A stretch of 64,000 nt of DNA from Arthrobacter sp. B1I2 (GTDB lineage: Bacteria; Actinomycetota; Actinomycetes; Actinomycetales; Micrococcaceae): assembly GCF_030816485.1 (NCBI RefSeq), contig NZ_JAUSYC010000001.1, forward strand, positions 3,224,001 to 3,288,000. Direction: 5' to 3'. Below are positions 18,694 to 25,344 of the stretch, piece by piece (the first letter of the stretch is position 1; the number at the start of each line of letters is the position of its first letter). A program made the position numbers and the translations under genes. The notes beneath the pieces are model-generated. The model was not told the origin of the DNA. It did not search any database and saw nothing but the letters and a program-made list of their open reading frames with translations.

Positions 18694-18739
18694 CTGCCGT
18701 TTTGGGCTGCCAAAACGGCAGTTACGGAGCAGCGGATGG
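18676..18739. repeat. Dispersed palindromic repeat, copy 1 (also terminator-like)
   Basis: TAACTGCCGTTTT (18691-18703) and its exact complement (18712-18724) form a 13-bp stem with an 8-nt loop. Short outer arms CCATC and GATGG extend the symmetry. Its right half (CAAAACGGCAGTTACGGAGCA) recurs exactly in the element at 42206-42265. This copy supplies the pepN stop codon and lies between pepN and the convergent ligase gene. Confidence 0.8.
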
Positions 18740-18741
18740 GC

Positions 18742-19839
18742 TTAGGGGACCCGGTGGAGCCACTCCTCGGTGCCGAATTTGGCGGCCACCCGTTCCTCGG
18801 CTGCCGCCAGCTCGTGTCCTGCCAGCTCTGACGGCCTGGCCCCGTAACGCTCGCTGAAGACCCCGATCATCGCCTCGATGATCGCCGTCCTCGCCAGGCC
18901 GGTCTGGCGCCGCAACGGGTCCACCCGCTTCTTGGCGCTGCGGGTGCCCTTGTCGGAGAGCTTCTCCTTGCCGATCCTCAGGACCTCCACCATCTTGTCG
19001 GCGTCGATGTCATAGCTCATGGTGACGTGGTGCAGCATGCCGCCGTTGGCCAGGCGCTTCTGCGCGGCACCGCCAATCTTCCCCTGGTCCGTGGCGATGT
19101 CGTTCAGCGGGATGTAGAAGGCGTTGATGCCGAGCTTCTCCAGCGCCGCCATGACCCAGGCGTCCAGGAAGGGGTAGGAGTCGGCGAAGCTGAGCCCGTC
19201 CACCAGGGTCTGCGGCAGGTAGAGCGAGTACGTGATGCAGTTGCCTGCCTCCATGAACATCGCTCCCCCGCCGCTGATCCGGCGGACCACATTGATGCCG
19301 TGCCTGGCCACGCCTTCGGGATCCACTTCGTTCTGCACGGACTGGAAGCTGCCGATGACCACCGACGGCTCCTGCCAGTCCCAGAACCGCAGGGTGGGCG
19401 TGCGCGCCCCGGCGCCAACAGCCTCGGTGAGCACTTCGTCAAGGGCCACGTTGATTTCGGTGGGAAGCACGGTGGGCGCGATGACGTTCCACTCGTGGTC
19501 TCCCCACGAGGTTGCCTTGGCCAGGGCGCGGCGAACGGTCACGGCTACGGCGTCCGCGGAGAAGCCGAACAGCACGGCTCCGGCCGGCAGGGCGGCGGTG
19601 ACGGCGGCTGCGAGGTCTGCGGCAGGCGTGGTGTCCGGAAGTCCGGTCAGCGCCCGGTTGATGTCCGCCAGGGCCTCATCCGGTTCCAGGAAGAAGTCGC
19701 CGCTGACCGAGACGTCCGCCAGGGCGCCGTCCACCACGGCCAGGTCCACCACCACCAGCTTGCCGCCCGGAACCTTGTACTCGCCGTGCAGGCGCTGGTT
19801 GCTGGCGGAGTCGTGGGCTGTAATACGTGGCGCGATCAT
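18742..19839 (-). CDS. Lipoate-protein ligase family protein with N-terminal accessory domain
   Basis: 365 aa. The C-terminal two thirds match the LplA/BPL catalytic fold: RFWDWQEPSVVIGSFQSVQNEVD, NVVRRISGGGAMFMEAGN (the RRxSGGGxxxH-like lipoate loop, with Met in place of the His) and IGGAAQKR with the catalytic Lys. The N-terminal 80 residues (KVPGGKLVVVDLAVVDG, VSGDFFLEP) resemble the lipoyl-transfer accessory domain that is C-terminal in E. coli LplA, so the domain order is reversed. The ATG at 19839 is chosen because AGGA lies 8 nt upstream; the ATG at 19848 would abut that site. It could instead be an octanoyl transferase. Substrate unproven. Confidence 0.85.
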   Translation of the reverse strand: MIAPRITAHDSASNQRLHGEYKVPGGKLVVVDLAVVDGALADVSVSGDFFLEPDEALADINRALTGLPDTTPAADLAAAVTAALPAGAVLFGFSADAVAVTVRRALAKATSWGDHEWNVIAPTVLPTEINVALDEVLTEAVGAGARTPTLRFWDWQEPSVVIGSFQSVQNEVDPEGVARHGINVVRRISGGGAMFMEAGNCITYSLYLPQTLVDGLSFADSYPFLDAWVMAALEKLGINAFYIPLNDIATDQGKIGGAAQKRLANGGMLHHVTMSYDIDADKMVEVLRIGKEKLSDKGTRSAKKRVDPLRRQTGLARTAIIEAMIGVFSERYGARPSELAGHELAAAEERVAAKFGTEEWLHRVP

Positions 19840-19879
19840 GCTTTCCATCCTGCCCCAGAAAACAGGCGCGCGGTTAACG

Positions 19880-19915
19880 CAGAACGCCCGCACCGTTTCG
19901 GGTGCGGGCGTTCTG
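19880..19915 (-). terminator. Hairpin terminator after rpmE2
   Basis: A perfect 15-bp stem (19880-19894 with 19901-19915) around a 6-nt loop, 20 nt beyond the rpmE2 stop on the minus strand. Confidence 0.8.
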
Positions 19916-19935
19916 GAACAAGCTTGGCGAAGGAA

Positions 19936-20193
19936 TTACTTCTTGCCGCCGAAGCCCTTGAAGCGAGCGTTGAAGCGCTCGACGCGGCCTGCGGAGTCCA
20001 TGATGCGCTGCTTGCCCGTGTAGAACGGGTGGGACTCGGAAGAGATTTCGACGTCGATGACCGGGTAGGTGTTGCCGTCTTCCCACTCGATGGTCTTCGA
20101 GGAAGACACGGTGGAGCGGGTCAGGAACTTGGTGCCGGAGGCCAGGTCGTTGAAGACAACAGCTTCGTACTTCGGGTGGGTATCAGACTTCAT
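19936..20193 (-). CDS. rpmE2: 50S ribosomal protein L31 type B
   Basis: 85 aa, [20 protein letters not shown]..., with the L31 signature [23 protein letters not shown] near the C terminus. There are no cysteines, so it is the zinc-free (C-minus) paralogue that in many bacteria replaces the zinc-binding L31 under zinc shortage. AAAGG lies 8 nt before the ATG. No obvious Zur box was recognised upstream. A TATGAT hexamer at 20304-20309 on the minus strand could be its -10, about 110 nt from the start. Confidence 0.95.
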   Translation of the reverse strand: MKSDTHPKYEAVVFNDLASGTKFLTRSTVSSSKTIEWEDGNTYPVIDVEISSESHPFYTGKQRIMDSAGRVERFNARFKGFGGKK

Positions 20194-20359
20194 AATGGGA
20201 CCTTTGTTCGCGCAACTGGATTTTGCCAGCTGCCAGGTATGAATGGGATGGCTGGGATCTGTTGCATCAGCCAAAGCTGAAAAAGCAGGACAACCAGCTA
20301 TCTATCATAGTCGATGACGGAGGCGCTGGCGAACCAGTTCCGCCAGGGCAACGCCCACC

Positions 20360-20445
20360 CCTACCGGACTAATGCCGGCGCCTTCGGTGCCAAACACCAG
20401 GGCGAGTTTGTCCACGCTGCGGGATGCGACGGCGTCGACAGTAGA
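20360..20445 (-). pseudogene. Decayed 3' remnant of a SpoU rRNA methyltransferase gene
   Basis: Minus-strand translation reads STVDAVASRSVDKLALVF followed by GTEGAGISP. This aligns with TLDELVAQNHQNLVLVF-GTEGDGLKP in the intact SpoU gene 4 kb away and carries the SPOUT motif 2 signature (GTEGxG). Beyond it the conserved IPM..GVDSLNVAASAAVAF motif is missing and the frame ends after an unrelated short tail. It has no start and no upstream half, so it is an orphan fragment left at the left edge of the accessory insertion. Confidence 0.75.
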
Positions 20446-20464
20446 ACAAACACCGGCGGGGAGA

Positions 20465-21319
20465 CTACGGTGTGAGGGCCTGGCTGCTGGTGAAGGCCAG
20501 AATGGCGGCTGTGGTGACGGAGGCGGCGCCGTGCTGCACCATGTGGGGTTTGCCCGGTAGTTCCAGGAAGCGTCCGTTCGGGGCGGTCACGGCGAGTTTT
20601 TCGCACCAGGGCCTTGGTGCTACTGGATCGCGTGAGCCGCGGATGACAAGGACGGGTTGGGGCACCAGGGCCAGCTGCGCTCCAAGGTCGTAGGTCATCA
20701 TGACGGGGAGTTCGGTGAGGTACCAGCGCAGACCGGCACGGGCGTAGTCGGTGAGGACGACGGCGTTTCCCGCCGGGCTTTCCCTCAGCGAATCCAGCCC
20801 GAGTGCCAGGGTCTGCTGGCGGACCGTACTTTGTTCGGGATTTACCACCGGGCCCAGGAGCACGACGTGGGAAACCAGGTCCGGGTGCTGAACCGCGAGC
20901 TCAGTGGCGAACTGGGCGCCCATGGAGTGGCCTACGAGCACTGCCTGGGTAACACCCATTTTTTCAAGAACTGCTGCTGTGTGGACCGCGTAGTCGGCGA
21001 TGCTGAGTTGCCGGTTCGGTGTGGGTGTTCCGCCGAAACCGGGCAGGTCAATGGCGAGGGTATCGCCGTGTTCCGCTAGCAGCGCCTGAAGTTTCCGGTA
21101 GTAGCGGTGGGACATGCCAATGCCGTGGAGCAGCACGAAAACAAGACCAGGAGAACCCTGAGGGCCTGCCAGGAGGTGCACGTGGGAGGTCAGCGATCCT
21201 GAGGTAACGACCCGGGGAACAGCACGTCGGCGCGCCCAACCCAATGGGGTGCGGGATGTTACGGCTCCCGGGGGTTTGCTACTGGCGGCTTGCACTGATT
21301 TCCTTTCAAGAGCGGTCAT
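20465..21319 (-). CDS. Alpha/beta hydrolase
   Basis: 284 aa. After a basic N-terminal stretch of about 45 residues comes a complete alpha/beta-hydrolase fold: oxyanion segment LLHGIGMSHRYY, nucleophile Ser132 in VGHSMGAQ, probable Asp231 in RGSRDPVAP and His259 in GKPHMVQHG. No signal peptide or lipobox is visible. The gene lies 16 nt after the diacylglycerol-kinase-like gene on the same strand, so it is the last gene of that operon. Acting on a lipid or ester would fit the neighbour, but the substrate is unknown. It borders the left edge of the insertion. Confidence 0.9.
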   Translation of the reverse strand: MTALERKSVQAASSKPPGAVTSRTPLGWARRRAVPRVVTSGSLTSHVHLLAGPQGSPGLVFVLLHGIGMSHRYYRKLQALLAEHGDTLAIDLPGFGGTPTPNRQLSIADYAVHTAAVLEKMGVTQAVLVGHSMGAQFATELAVQHPDLVSHVVLLGPVVNPEQSTVRQQTLALGLDSLRESPAGNAVVLTDYARAGLRWYLTELPVMMTYDLGAQLALVPQPVLVIRGSRDPVAPRPWCEKLAVTAPNGRFLELPGKPHMVQHGAASVTTAAILAFTSSQALTP

Positions 21320-21335
21320 ACGGATGCCTTGGCCG

Positions 21336-22235
21336 TTACCCTAGTGTCGCGAGGGCAGCCGGCGCACATTCGATGCTGACCTCAGTATTGGCTTCGACGG
21401 ATTTCACTTCTCCGTCGGTTTGGTACGGGATGGGCTTGAGGGTAGTGAACCGGTAGCTGCTGACGCTGGGCTGGTCCCCCAGGCCTTGGGTGGCGGCCCG
21501 CAGGGCGGTCAGCAGAACGCGGATTTTTGACCGGTGGGGGAATATCACTACTTCGAATTTGCCGTCGGATGCTGCGTCGTCGGCTTCGGACAGGGTGGCG
21601 TACTTAGCCATTTGGGCGATGTTGGCCAGGACCAGGCTGTCGAACTTGCGGCGTTTGCCGTCGGCGTGCCTGATCTCGAAGGGTTTGAATTTCGAAAATG
21701 TCCGCATTACGGAGAACATCTCCTTCAATGCACCTTTGCTGCCTTTCTCCAGGTCGATGGCCATGACCGGGGTCAGGCCGAACCCAATGTAGGAGTGGGC
21801 GTATTCCACCGGGATGTCTGCGTTGGCGCCTGTTGTCATCTTCAATAGGTCGATCCTTCGCACTTCGCCCCCGGCGATGGCTGCCTCGAGCGGCTGGGTG
21901 CGGGTGGTGCGGCGGTGGTCGTTGGCGTTACCTGCTGCCTTCACGGCACAGACCGCGTTTGGGTTGCCCGCCTGCATAACACCGTTCACCACTTCGTTGT
22001 AGCCGCCGTCCCCACTGACAGAGACAACCAGTACATCGCGGCCGCTGCTGGCGGCCCCGCGGGCAAGTTCCACGGCATGGCCGGCATGCGCAGTGGGTTG
22101 CAGTACGACCTCGGCAGCGTACGGAAGAAGCTCGGCGAGACTTGCCTTGAGCTCCTCAGCGAGTTTAGGCGCATCACCGGTGCTGTTGGGGTTGAAAATA
22201 ATGACGATTGATTCGAAGGTCCGGGCAGTGCTCAT
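21336..22235 (-). CDS. Diacylglycerol kinase family protein
   Basis: 299 aa, the length of bacterial DagK/YegS lipid kinases. It opens with FNPNSTG (residues 14-20), then SGDGGYNEVVNGVM at 74-87 in place of the common GGDGTxNEV, and KAAGNANDHRR at 99-109 in place of GTGND(F/L)AR. The C-terminal beta-sandwich domain is present. The altered catalytic loops suggest a divergent substrate or weaker activity. The ATG overlaps the stop of a 32-codon upstream gene (ATGA), pointing to translational coupling. Second-to-last gene of the accessory operon. Confidence 0.9.
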   Translation of the reverse strand: MSTARTFESIVIIFNPNSTGDAPKLAEELKASLAELLPYAAEVVLQPTAHAGHAVELARGAASSGRDVLVVSVSGDGGYNEVVNGVMQAGNPNAVCAVKAAGNANDHRRTTRTQPLEAAIAGGEVRRIDLLKMTTGANADIPVEYAHSYIGFGLTPVMAIDLEKGSKGALKEMFSVMRTFSKFKPFEIRHADGKRRKFDSLVLANIAQMAKYATLSEADDAASDGKFEVVIFPHRSKIRVLLTALRAATQGLGDQPSVSSYRFTTLKPIPYQTDGEVKSVEANTEVSIECAPAALATLG

Positions 22236-22330
22236 GGTGCGCTCCGTGGGTCAAAAGCCTCAATGCCTGCAGGAGCTTCTTTGTCCTGAACGGTGGTGGC
22301 TGGGGTTTCAGTGTGAGGGGTATTCGTCAT
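22232..22330 (-). CDS. Small protein (32 aa) coupled to the DAG-kinase-like gene
   Basis: ATG at 22330 with AAAGGA 6 nt upstream. It encodes a hydrophilic peptide beginning MTNTPHTETPATTVQDK and ending FDPRSAP, and its TGA overlaps the next ATG. The good ribosome site and the 4-nt overlap support translation, either as a real small protein or as a leader peptide that couples the downstream kinase. No homologue is recognised and no hydrophobic or metal motif is seen. Confidence 0.55.
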   Translation of the reverse strand: MTNTPHTETPATTVQDKEAPAGIEAFDPRSAP

Positions 22331-22457
22331 GGTTGATCCTTTGGTGATACCGCCCTTGCGGCACCAGGGTCGGTCGTGGTTTAGCGGGGAAGTTCCATCT
22401 GGAACCCGCACCGGCAGAGGAGGACCTTGGTGGCGAGGTAGCCCGCCAGGCGCCGCT

Positions 22458-22712
22458 TTAGTGGGCCAGGTCCCCGTGCTGGGCTGCACGGGGAGGAAAA
22501 GCAGCGACGTGTTCTGCAGTGGTGTCAAAGACTCTGGATTGGCGACATTGGGAGCAGTGGAGCGCGACGGCCAGGATGCCTGTCTGCCAGTCAGCGACGG
22601 CGGGCGATTCAACCGATATATGAATGTCGGTGTCGCATGCAGCGCACCAGGGCTGCTTTCCCCGTGGCTGATGGGTATCACGGGGAATATAGGTGTTCGA
22701 GGTTGTGGTCAT
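22458..22712 (-). CDS. Hypothetical protein with two CxxC motifs (84 aa)
   Basis: Unrecognised 84-aa protein with CAAC at about residues 23-26 and CSQC at about 53-56, the pattern of a small zinc ribbon. Between them is a hydrophobic beta-like stretch (TGILAVALHC). It begins 10 nt after the stop of the 83-aa gene and lacks its own Shine-Dalgarno sequence, so translation may depend on reinitiation. The strand and spacing put it in the same operon as the kinase and hydrolase. Function unknown. Confidence 0.65.
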   Translation of the reverse strand: MTTTSNTYIPRDTHQPRGKQPWCAACDTDIHISVESPAVADWQTGILAVALHCSQCRQSRVFDTTAEHVAAFPPRAAQHGDLAH

Positions 22713-22722
22713 GGCCGGAGGT

Positions 22723-22974
22723 TTAGACCACGGCCTGGTAGCTGGAGAGAATATAGTCCGCAGCGGCCGGGCCCTTCATCTTCAGGCACTGCCCGGGACC
22801 AACGCGCTGCCTCATCGCGGCCCAAAATACATGCTCCGCTCTAGGAGTTTTGCCCGACAGGTAGCACCAGCTGGTGTAAAGGCCGTATAAGGAGTCGCCG
22901 TCAAGAGTCGAGTCGGACTCCAAGTCATGGTAGGTGGCGTCGCTGAGGAACTGGTCGAACTGTGAATGCGCCAT
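22723..22974 (-). CDS. Hypothetical protein (83 aa), helical, first gene of accessory operon
   Basis: MAHSQFDQFLSDATYHDL..., followed by SLYGLYTSWCYLSGKTPRAEHVFWAAM. The latter is reminiscent of the helical region at the C terminus of phage-type primases (an aromatic LY..Y..WC..... F..AM pattern). This is a weak resemblance, not an assignment. It has no catalytic residues and no membrane segment. It heads the minus-strand run 83 aa, 84 aa, 32 aa, DAG kinase, hydrolase. Confidence 0.65.
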   Translation of the reverse strand: MAHSQFDQFLSDATYHDLESDSTLDGDSLYGLYTSWCYLSGKTPRAEHVFWAAMRQRVGPGQCLKMKGPAAADYILSSYQAVV

Positions 22975-23128
22975 GGAGGGCTCTTTTCACTACGGTGCGG
23001 ATCTGGCCCCGTTCGGCTACAGCGGCCCTAACTCAGGTGCCTTGCACGGGACACTGAGCGTACTGCCGGACCAACCAGGCTTTTGATGCACCGGTAGGTC
23101 CTGCAGGTCCTGCATGGGTGAGGCAGAT

Positions 23129-23168
23129 GATCCTGGCGCAGCACCGGTCAGGATGCTGCGCCAGGATC
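23129..23168 (-). terminator. Perfect 15-bp hairpin after small membrane protein gene
   Basis: GATCCTGGCGCAGCA (23129-23143) pairs exactly with 23154-23168 across a 10-nt loop, 34 nt past the stop of the 91-aa gene. It separates that gene from the five-gene run downstream on the same strand. Confidence 0.8.
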
Positions 23169-23201
23169 GATCATGTCCCGGTCGTGCCGGGAAGGCGCGG
23201 T

Positions 23202-23477
23202 TTAGGCGTGGTTATTGTGCACGCGGTTGCCGGCTTTGGCCAGGCCGCGCGCGATCATCAGACCGACCGTGAGCCAAGTGATGTACTGCATGGCGTCGTT
23301 GGCGTTGAAAACATCAACACCGTTTTCGCCGGCGTCGTCCCCAACAACGGCAGCGGTGATGATCGTGGCGATCACGGCTGCGACGTAGACAGCGAACTCC
23401 AGGGTCCGGGTCGAGATCTTGATGTCATTGGCGTTACGGACAGTGCTGGAGTGCTCTTTATGGGTTTGAGTAGTCAT
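23202..23477 (-). CDS. Small integral membrane protein (91 aa)
   Basis: Unrecognised. A polar N terminus (about 25 residues) is followed by a hydrophobic segment AVYVAAVIATIITAAVVG, a short acidic loop (DDAGENGVDVFNANDA), a second hydrophobic stretch YITWLTVGLMIARGLA and a basic, His-rich tail. That predicts two membrane helices with both ends on the same side. A GGAG-type site precedes the ATG (5'-AAGGAGAACCAC). It is divergent from the TetR gene across 177 bp and may be a target of that regulator. Confidence 0.75.
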   Translation of the reverse strand: MTTQTHKEHSSTVRNANDIKISTRTLEFAVYVAAVIATIITAAVVGDDAGENGVDVFNANDAMQYITWLTVGLMIARGLAKAGNRVHNNHA

Positions 23478-23558
23478 GTGGTTCTCCTTGGGTGACGTGA
23501 GCAGCCTGGACGGCTATGCAAACTCTGATCCCTGGACTGAAACCATGTCGACAACTTC

Positions 23559-23587
23559 TCTACACCGTAGACTTTACGCGTAGACTT
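23559..23587. promoter_or_regulatory. Candidate TetR operator in the divergent promoter region
   Basis: TCTACACCGTAGA (23559-23571) is a 5-3-5 palindrome. CGTAGACTT occurs at 23566-23574 and again at 23579-23587, a 13-bp spacing. The cluster sits 68 nt upstream of the TetR start, in an AT-richer stretch shared with the divergent membrane protein gene. Confidence 0.55.
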
Positions 23588-23654
23588 ATTGATAAGCAAG
23601 CTTACTCATCCTTTGCATGGGCGGGCCTGACGCGATCAACAGGACGGTTCCTCC

Positions 23655-24362
23655 ATGGCCTCCCCCAGAAACACTTCCGACAGTGCAGTCCCGCGGAAGG
23701 CGGGCCTGAGCAGGGAACGTGTCCTTTCCGCTGCGCTGGAACTCGTGGACGCAGAGGGCTTGGATGCTCTCACGATGCGGCGCCTTGGCCAGGAACTAGA
23801 CCGGGACCCGATGAGTCTCTACCGCTACGCGGCCAACCGGTCAGCCCTGCTCGATGGAGTGTCGGAACTGGTGCTCAACGAACTTGTCATCTTTCCGGAT
23901 GACCCGGACTGGCAGGCCCAACTGCGCCGGATCGCGCACGACCTCCGGCGCCTGGCCCTGCGGCATCCCAACGTCGTACCGCTACTTGTCACCCGGCCAC
24001 TGTCCACTCCCCTGGGCATGCGCCCGTTGGGCACCCTGCGCCCGCTGGAACAGATCCTGGCCCTGCTGATCGAGGCCGGCTTCACCCCTGCCGATGCCCT
24101 CCACATTTACCGCGCGTATTACGGATTCCTCTACGGGCACCTTCTGAACGAGCTGCAGGAATACATTGTGGACCCGGAAGAAAACGAAGCCTTCCTCCGC
24201 CTTGGCCTGCACCGCCTGCCGGCAAACGATTTTCCCCACCTTCGGGCACTGGGTCCGGTCCTGGTGGACTACGACGGCTCCGCCGAACTCGACGAAGGAC
24301 TCAGCATCCTGCTCACCGGACTTGCAACACAACTCTCCCCACCACAGCGCCGACAACCCTAG
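23655..24362 (+). CDS. TetR/AcrR family regulator with TetR_C-like ligand domain
   Basis: 235 aa. The HTH reads RERVLSAALELVDAEGLDALTMRRLGQELDRDPMSLYRYAANRSALL, close to the tetracycline-repressor subgroup (L..LG..L......LY.H...). The C-terminal half, with LYGHLLNELQEY and a long helical bundle, fits the TetR_C type. AGGAC precedes the ATG. It is the only plus-strand gene of the insertion, divergent from the 91-aa membrane protein, and probably controls itself and that gene through the palindrome at 23559. Ligand unknown. Confidence 0.9.
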   Translation: MASPRNTSDSAVPRKAGLSRERVLSAALELVDAEGLDALTMRRLGQELDRDPMSLYRYAANRSALLDGVSELVLNELVIFPDDPDWQAQLRRIAHDLRRLALRHPNVVPLLVTRPLSTPLGMRPLGTLRPLEQILALLIEAGFTPADALHIYRAYYGFLYGHLLNELQEYIVDPEENEAFLRLGLHRLPANDFPHLRALGPVLVDYDGSAELDEGLSILLTGLATQLSPPQRRQP

Positions 24363-24443
24363 CCACGCTCCGAACGCACCAATCATGGGCAAACACGCAG
24401 ATCGCTTATGCAGCAAGGACGGAAGTCGACTTCCTGTCACTCG

Positions 24444-25337
24444 TTACCTCGTCGCGTAGAACGCCACAGCCGATGACGCAGCCACGTTCAGCGAATCCAC
24501 GCCGTTCATCATCGGAATCGTCACGCGCGCGTCGAGCAGCCGATCAGTTTCAGGCTTAAGCCCATCGCCTTCCGTTCCGAAGACCAACACCAGATTCTGA
24601 TGGTTCTGGGCCACCAGCTCATCAAGAGTGATGGCGCCCTCCCCCAGAGACATGCCGGCCACGAAATAGCCGGCCTCTTTCAGCTGCTCGATACTGGCCG
24701 GCCACGGGTCGATCCTTGTCCACGGAACCTGGAAAACGGTGCCCATACTGACCCTGATCGAGCGCCGGTACAACGGGTCGGCACATTGCGGCGTCACCAG
24801 CACAGCATTAACACCGATCGCCGCGGCTGACCTAAACACGGCGCCTACATTTGTATGATCGGTCAGGTCCTCCAGAACCGCGATCCTTGATCGTTCCGGT
24901 AAACCAAGGCGGCCAGGCTCTTGTACTTTGGAACCACTGACCTTGGTATGGTCTACGATGTCCTCCAGCGCGGCCACACGGCGAGCTCCGGCCAGCAGGT
25001 CCGGCAGCGGCACGGGTGCAGGGCGCTGCATTGCTGCCATTGCGCCGCGGTGCAGGTGGAAACCCGTGATTTCCTCCAGCAGTGCTGCCGAGCCGATGAA
25101 AGCTGGAACGTCGGGATACGCCTGGAAGACGTCGTCGAGGTCTGCCATCCACTTCTCGGCGAGGAAGAAGGAGCGTGGCTGGTGCCCGGCCGCCAGCGCC
25201 CGGCGCAGGACCCGGGACGATTCGGCGATGTACATGCCCTCGGCCGGTTCACGAAGCTTGCGAAGGTGCACGTCGGTCAGGGTGGTGTAGTCGCTGACCC
25301 GCGGGTCATCGGCGGATTCGAGGTAGTGGAAGGTCAC
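24444..25337 (-). CDS. TrmH/SpoU family RNA 2'-O-methyltransferase, chimeric with internal duplication
   Basis: 297-aa SPOUT methyltransferase. The N-terminal L30-like substrate domain is followed by SPOUT motif 1 (HTNVGAVFRSAAAIG), motif 2 (LVFGTEGDGLKPE) and motif 3 (IPMMNGVDSLNVAASSAVAFY), so it looks active. Oddly, motif 1 is preceded by a partial repeat: RVAALEDIVDHTKV (120-133), then RIAVLEDLTDHTNV (151-164), 31 residues later. The family is normally near 265 aa. Codon choice changes at about position 24955: upstream codons are GC-rich as in the flanks, and downstream ones include TTA, CGA, TCA and CAA. It looks like a native N terminus fused to an imported C terminus. Confidence 0.9.
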   Translation of the reverse strand: MTFHYLESADDPRVSDYTTLTDVHLRKLREPAEGMYIAESSRVLRRALAAGHQPRSFFLAEKWMADLDDVFQAYPDVPAFIGSAALLEEITGFHLHRGAMAAMQRPAPVPLPDLLAGARRVAALEDIVDHTKVSGSKVQEPGRLGLPERSRIAVLEDLTDHTNVGAVFRSAAAIGVNAVLVTPQCADPLYRRSIRVSMGTVFQVPWTRIDPWPASIEQLKEAGYFVAGMSLGEGAITLDELVAQNHQNLVLVFGTEGDGLKPETDRLLDARVTIPMMNGVDSLNVAASSAVAFYATR

Positions 25338-25344
25338 CGGGAGA

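Larger units (their letters stand above)
20446..24955. other. Accessory insertion splitting a SpoU gene
   Basis: Segment bounded on the left by the SpoU 3' remnant and on the right by a duplicated motif inside the intact SpoU gene. It holds a hydrolase, a DAG-kinase-like gene, four small genes, a TetR gene and the 3' part of the present SpoU gene. Its codons include TTA, CGA, TCA, CAA and ACA, and its composition looks less GC-rich than the flanks. No integrase, transposase or flanking direct repeat was found. The edges are approximate. Confidence 0.6.

Noticed and set aside
22331..22457. Short minus-strand peptide reading RRLAGYLATKVLLCRCGFQMELPR
   Set aside because: It looks protein-like (CxC, hydrophobic core) but has no usable start codon in frame, so it may be a relic. 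Not strong enough to annotate.
20446..24955. Possible integrative element using SpoU as attachment gene
   Set aside because: No integrase, excisionase or clear direct repeat at the borders. Described as an insertion of unknown mechanism instead.
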